From an uncultured Flavobacteriales bacterium (lineage in GTDB: Bacteria > Bacteroidota > Bacteroidia > Flavobacteriales_D > Sanyastnellaceae): 10,215 bases of DNA. How positions within the stretch are numbered: position 1 is the stretch's first letter; the number at the start of each line of letters is the position of its first letter. A program made the translations under genes and the position numbers. Positions 7,059 through 10,215 of the stretch are shown here, piece by piece. Under the pieces are notes generated by a model. It was given only the letters and a program-made list of their open reading frames with translations, was not told the origin of the DNA and searched no databases. The stretch is taken from the NCBI GenBank assembly GCA_913057815.1, contig CAJXOV010000043.1, forward strand, positions 1 to 10,215, given 5' to 3'.

Positions 7059-9902
7059 TTATTTCTTATTTAACTCATATGTGATACTAAAATAAGCAAG
7101 TCTGCCTATTCTAGGGCCTCCATATGTTTGAAATTGTTTATTATTCAAAATATTAGTGGCTCCTAATTTATATACCGTGTTTAATTTCTCTGATGCAAAA
7201 TTTATTTGAACATCCAATAAATCGTATCTAGGAACCTGACCTGTGAACTGAGGTGATCCTTCAAAAAGAAAACCTTCAATCCATTTATAGTTTATGTTAA
7301 ACCCAAACGTTTTCACATCTTTCTCACCTGCTTTAAATGAGATGTCTCTTCCACTAAACCCTAAATTAAACTTGTGCTCTGGAGTATTAAAAGCGGGAAT
7401 AATTGGATCATCTTCTAATTCTACATTCAGCTTATTCCAAGAGTAATTCCCATTTAGTCCAAATGTTTTATTCAAATAATAGTTAGCTCCTATAGAAGCT
7501 CCTTGAGTAGTCACTTGATTCTTAGAATTAGCTGAATACCTATAAACTTCAATATTTTCAGAGATTCCTCCTACAGTATTCTCTAATACTAGACCAATAT
7601 TAAACCCTAAAAAATCATCATATATGCTGTAATAATACCCTGCATCTACATACAACCTTTCTCCGATAGTAGTCCTGTAACCAGTTTCAAAAGTCTTTAC
7701 TCTTTCAGGTCTAACAGGATCAATATCAAAATATTCTAAATCATCAGGATTAGGAAAAGCAGCATTTCTGAAGTCGTTATATGAGTCAACCGTAATTAAA
7801 TCTTTTACACCGTTAAGATTTCCACTTAAAATAGCTGGACCTACATCTAAAAATAAATACTGATCAGATAAAGTAGGATTTCGAAGTGCAGACGAAAATG
7901 AAAACCTCAAGAAACTTTTAGGTTTCAATTGCCAAACAGCCGAAAGAGCAGGAGTAAAAATCGTAGAAAAATTTTGATTTTTGTCCATTCTCAAAGTCCC
8001 ATTGAGAATCAAGTTTTTTTCTTTAAGTTTCTTTTCAATTCCTGTATAGAATCCAAATTCGGAGTTGGTTATAGACACACCAGAAGTATCTGAAAATATA
8101 GTTCCATCAGAAAATGGCTTATACACTCTTCCATTTCCACCAAGAATTATTCCATCCGTCCAATCAGGTTGAAATTTGTATTCTCCTTGGATATGAAATA
8201 GCTTAGACTCATCGAAGAACAGAGTTCCTTCTTCTTCAGGATTGTTTTTAGAAGTCGTTAGTCTTTTAAAAGCTTCATCAAACTCCTCTGAGCCAGGCAC
8301 TAATAATTGACCTGGATTAACTCCATACCCCGTATTTACAGCCTCTTCCGTTTGAGTATGTAAATCGGTTAGAATCTGATTATTATTCAATAGCCATGAA
8401 CTAGCTGCATTAACCGAGTCCTGATCATAGGTAATCATAAATGTTATAGGGTCAATTGTAAAATCATTCGATGGATCGGTGTATCCACTGGCTATCATTT
8501 GATCTACAACTACATTATTCCAGTAATCGCTGTATGCTCCAAACCAGCTGTTATTTGATCTTCCCTCATCTCTTAGCTTAATAGCTGTGGCATACGGGTC
8601 ATATGAGTTACCTGCATTTTCAGCGGTCATGTATGCCCTTACAAAAAACTTGTCTTTCTTTCTATACTCAACTTTTGTTTGGTAAAAGAATATATCTTCT
8701 AACCTAAATCTATTATCTCCTTGATAAACGGTTGTTCCCGTTCCCGCATTAGCGGCCAGAATAATTTCAGGTGATTCGAAATCTTTATCTGGTTTTGTTC
8801 TAAAATGGAAAGCTACATTTCCTTTTATATTCTCAGTAGTATAGTCTACCAAATCTTTCTCCTCATATCCTGTTCTGTAAAAAGTATTTAAACCAGGACT
8901 ACTAAAACCTGGAGCTCCCGAGAAATCGGATGAAGGTTCATCACCATAAACATTGACTGCATTAAATTTTCCTGGATTGTTTGCTGCAGTTCCACTTTCA
9001 TATACAGGATCATAGTTTTCTGCCTCCCAGTCATCTGCCGTTAAGAAGAATACATTAAACTTATAAGCCATCCATGGCTTTTCATCTTTGTTAGCTAAAA
9101 CATCTGCCCATCTGACGGCTATTTCTGTAAGAGCTCTTTCACCCACTTTAAAATTAGCAGATAATCCTTCTGTGTAAAATGGATTTTTATTTTCAATATT
9201 TATAACTCCATTAAAGGCATTGGGTCCGTAAAACGCTGAGCTAGCTCCAGAAACGATGTCTACTTTTTGAACATCTAGTTCTGGTGAACCTAGAAAATTT
9301 CCTAAAGAAAAGTTTAATCCCGGTGCTTGATTATCTACTCCATCGATGAGCTGAAGAGACCTTACTGGACTAGTACTATTAAAACCCCTAGTGTTTATCA
9401 CTTTAAATCCTAAGCTGGCAGCGGTAAGATCTACTCCTTTTAAATTTCCGAGTCCATCATAAAAATTAGCTGCAGGAGTTTCTTTAATAGCCAATGCATC
9501 CATAGTTTCTATAGTCAAAGGGCGCTGTTTCTGTTTTTCGGAAATTCTATCTCCAATGACATCAGCTTGATCTATATTCACAGAAGACGGAACTAATCTA
9601 ACTACTATTTTTTTCTGCTCTTTTGCATAGGTTTTGAGTAGAGTCTCATATCCTACGAAAGAATACTCTATGGTTACCGGAAAGCTCAAGTTTGATAGAG
9701 AAAACACACCATCAAAATCGGTAGTGGTTCCTGTCTGAGTTCCATCTAATAGCACATTTACAAATGGAACAACATCTCCATTGGAATTATCTTTGACAAC
9801 TCCTTTGAGTTCCCCTTGGCTAAAGCATTCGCAATTGAACACTAAAGAAAGGAGCAAAACAAAGCTATTGCAAAGCAAGCAGCTCTTCAAAACACTAGAC
9901 AT
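7059..9902 (-). CDS. TonB-dependent outer-membrane receptor
   Basis: A 947-residue outer-membrane receptor that would import a bound ligand using TonB/ExbB/ExbD energy. A hydrophobic signal segment spans about 8-29. A carboxypeptidase-regulatory-like beta domain follows at about 31-108 (GELKGVVKDNSNGDVVPFVNV, FDGVFSLSNL, EYSFVGYE). The plug lies at about 120-240, with INTRGFNST, LIDGVDNQAPG, VDIVSGASSAFYGPNAFNGVINI. The rest is a 22-strand-type barrel ending in the aromatic strand AYFSITYELNKK. Length and domain order are normal for Bacteroidota receptors. No SusD-like gene accompanies it, so it is not a SusC/D pair, and the substrate cannot be read from the sequence. Cys24 and Cys26 sit near the signal cleavage site but do not form a proper lipobox; cleavage after Ser28 is more likely. 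The hydrolase-like gene follows 25 nt downstream and the S4 gene ends 83 nt upstream. Confidence 0.95.
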   Translation of the reverse strand: MSSVLKSCLLCNSFVLLLSLVFNCECFSQGELKGVVKDNSNGDVVPFVNVLLDGTQTGTTTDFDGVFSLSNLSFPVTIEYSFVGYETLLKTYAKEQKKIVVRLVPSSVNIDQADVIGDRISEKQKQRPLTIETMDALAIKETPAANFYDGLGNLKGVDLTAASLGFKVINTRGFNSTSPVRSLQLIDGVDNQAPGLNFSLGNFLGSPELDVQKVDIVSGASSAFYGPNAFNGVINIENKNPFYTEGLSANFKVGERALTEIAVRWADVLANKDEKPWMAYKFNVFFLTADDWEAENYDPVYESGTAANNPGKFNAVNVYGDEPSSDFSGAPGFSSPGLNTFYRTGYEEKDLVDYTTENIKGNVAFHFRTKPDKDFESPEIILAANAGTGTTVYQGDNRFRLEDIFFYQTKVEYRKKDKFFVRAYMTAENAGNSYDPYATAIKLRDEGRSNNSWFGAYSDYWNNVVVDQMIASGYTDPSNDFTIDPITFMITYDQDSVNAASSWLLNNNQILTDLHTQTEEAVNTGYGVNPGQLLVPGSEEFDEAFKRLTTSKNNPEEEGTLFFDESKLFHIQGEYKFQPDWTDGIILGGNGRVYKPFSDGTIFSDTSGVSITNSEFGFYTGIEKKLKEKNLILNGTLRMDKNQNFSTIFTPALSAVWQLKPKSFLRFSFSSALRNPTLSDQYLFLDVGPAILSGNLNGVKDLITVDSYNDFRNAAFPNPDDLEYFDIDPVRPERVKTFETGYRTTIGERLYVDAGYYYSIYDDFLGFNIGLVLENTVGGISENIEVYRYSANSKNQVTTQGASIGANYYLNKTFGLNGNYSWNKLNVELEDDPIIPAFNTPEHKFNLGFSGRDISFKAGEKDVKTFGFNINYKWIEGFLFEGSPQFTGQVPRYDLLDVQINFASEKLNTVYKLGATNILNNKQFQTYGGPRIGRLAYFSITYELNKK

Positions 9903-9918
9903 ATAATAAGGTTATTTC

Positions 9919-9950
9919 AACAATGCAACATAAAATTGTTATGCATGCAT
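9919..9950. promoter_or_regulatory. Palindromic sequences in the leader of the TonB receptor gene
   Basis: AACAAT (9919-9924) and ATTGTT (9935-9940) form an inverted repeat with a 10-nt spacer. Directly next to it is ATGCATGCAT (9941-9950), a perfect 10-bp palindrome. Both lie in the 83-nt gap between the S4 gene and the receptor gene, within about 50 nt of the receptor start. They could be operator sites or leader structure. No convincing TAnnTTTG box was found here, so the receptor may also be read from a promoter beyond the contig end. Confidence 0.25.
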
Positions 9951-9985
9951 ACTATTAAGAAGTGAAAATACGAATTATTTAATCT

Positions 9986-10173
9986 TTATTGAATATTGAT
10001 TTGGACATTTTCGAACACTACTATATCACCAGAACGAAGTTTTTTCCGTTTTCTAGTTTCAACCTCATTATTCACCTTCACCATTCCTTCAGAAATGACC
10101 ACTCCTGCTTCTGCTCCACTGCTGATGACACTTTCAAATTTCAGCAATTTATTCAGTTCGATAAACTCCTGTG
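9986..10173 (-). CDS. YbcJ-type S4 RNA-binding domain protein, 5'-truncated by the contig end
   Basis: The last 61 residues of a small RNA-binding protein read from 10171 down to the stop at 9986-9988; genomic sequence ends at 10173, where adapter begins. The translation contains EFIELNKLLKFE, SSGAEAGVVISEG, VKVNNEVETRKRKKL and a final SGDIVVFENVQINI. This aligns along its length with E. coli YbcJ as I remember it (VELCDLLKLEG, ESGAQAKIAIAEG, VKVDGAVETRKR). The family is about 70-75 residues, so roughly ten N-terminal residues and the start codon are missing. The S4 domain binds structured RNA, in the cytoplasm; the precise role of YbcJ-like proteins is not firmly established. The gene is in the same direction as the receptor gene, 83 nt upstream of it, with no terminator seen between them. 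It is short and overlaps a spurious plus-strand frame, so it is easily missed. Confidence 0.9.
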
Positions 10174-10215
10174 CTGTCTCTTATACACATCTGACGCTGC
10201 CGACGAATAGAGAGG
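10174..10215. other. Illumina Nextera adapter contamination (non-genomic)
   Basis: Bases 10174-10192 are the 19-bp Tn5 mosaic end CTGTCTCTTATACACATCT, followed at 10193-10206 by GACGCTGCCGACGA. Together they are the reverse complement of the Nextera read-1 transposase oligo. Bases 10207-10214 (ATAGAGAG) are the reverse complement of the Nextera i5 index 502 (CTCTCTAT) as I recall it. The final G fits the start of the P5 flank. These 42 bases are a library artefact and should be trimmed. Confidence 0.98.

Noticed and set aside
9825..9834. Lipoprotein signal in the TonB receptor (Cys24/Cys26)
   Set aside because: Residues before Cys24 (V-F-N) do not fit a lipobox, and these receptors are normally cut by signal peptidase I; cleavage after Ser28 is more plausible.
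9989..10210. Plus-strand reading frame of 73 codons at the right end
   Set aside because: Its last 12 codons are adapter-derived (the tail ending YTSDAADE is the typical translation of Nextera sequence), and the rest lies antisense to the S4 gene.

Overview
The window reads as AT-rich Bacteroidota DNA, most likely from a flavobacterial or related marine/freshwater lineage. The basis is two different type IX secretion system (T9SS) C-terminal sorting domains, a TonB-dependent receptor with an N-terminal carboxypeptidase-regulatory-like domain, three DUF1573 proteins, the TAnnTTTG type of -7 box and the lack of strong Shine-Dalgarno sites. No taxonomic marker gene is present, so the assignment stops there.

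The window looks like a complete assembled contig. The left edge falls inside a tandem-repeat gene. The right edge (10174-10215) is not genomic: it is Illumina Nextera transposon-end adapter, followed by what looks like an i5 index.

Layout. (1) 3-3950, plus strand: the 3' part of a very large secreted repeat protein. It has 20 units of about 51 residues, almost perfectly regular, then diverged Ig-like modules and a T9SS type B (CHU_C) sorting domain. (2) 4067-5387, plus strand: three consecutive small exported DUF1573 proteins. The first two are close paralogs sharing an unusual five-cysteine pattern; the third is a more conventional member 5 nt downstream of the second. (3) 5429-5459: a bidirectional terminator between convergent units. 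(4) 10173-5483, minus strand: the 3' part of a YbcJ-type S4 RNA-binding protein, a TonB-dependent outer-membrane receptor, and a T9SS type A-sorted alpha/beta-hydrolase-fold protein whose expected nucleophile serine is a glycine. The last two are 25 nt apart and probably form an operon.

How they may work together: nearly everything here is cell-envelope or secreted. The receptor/hydrolase-like pair suggests binding and uptake of an external ligand, but there is no SusD partner and no sugar enzymes, so the substrate is unknown. The giant repeat protein is probably a surface adhesin or fibre. Whether the DUF1573 cluster is functionally tied to it is not shown by the sequence. No mobile element, CRISPR array, tRNA or rRNA was seen. 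No gene-free stretch exceeds about 120 nt.
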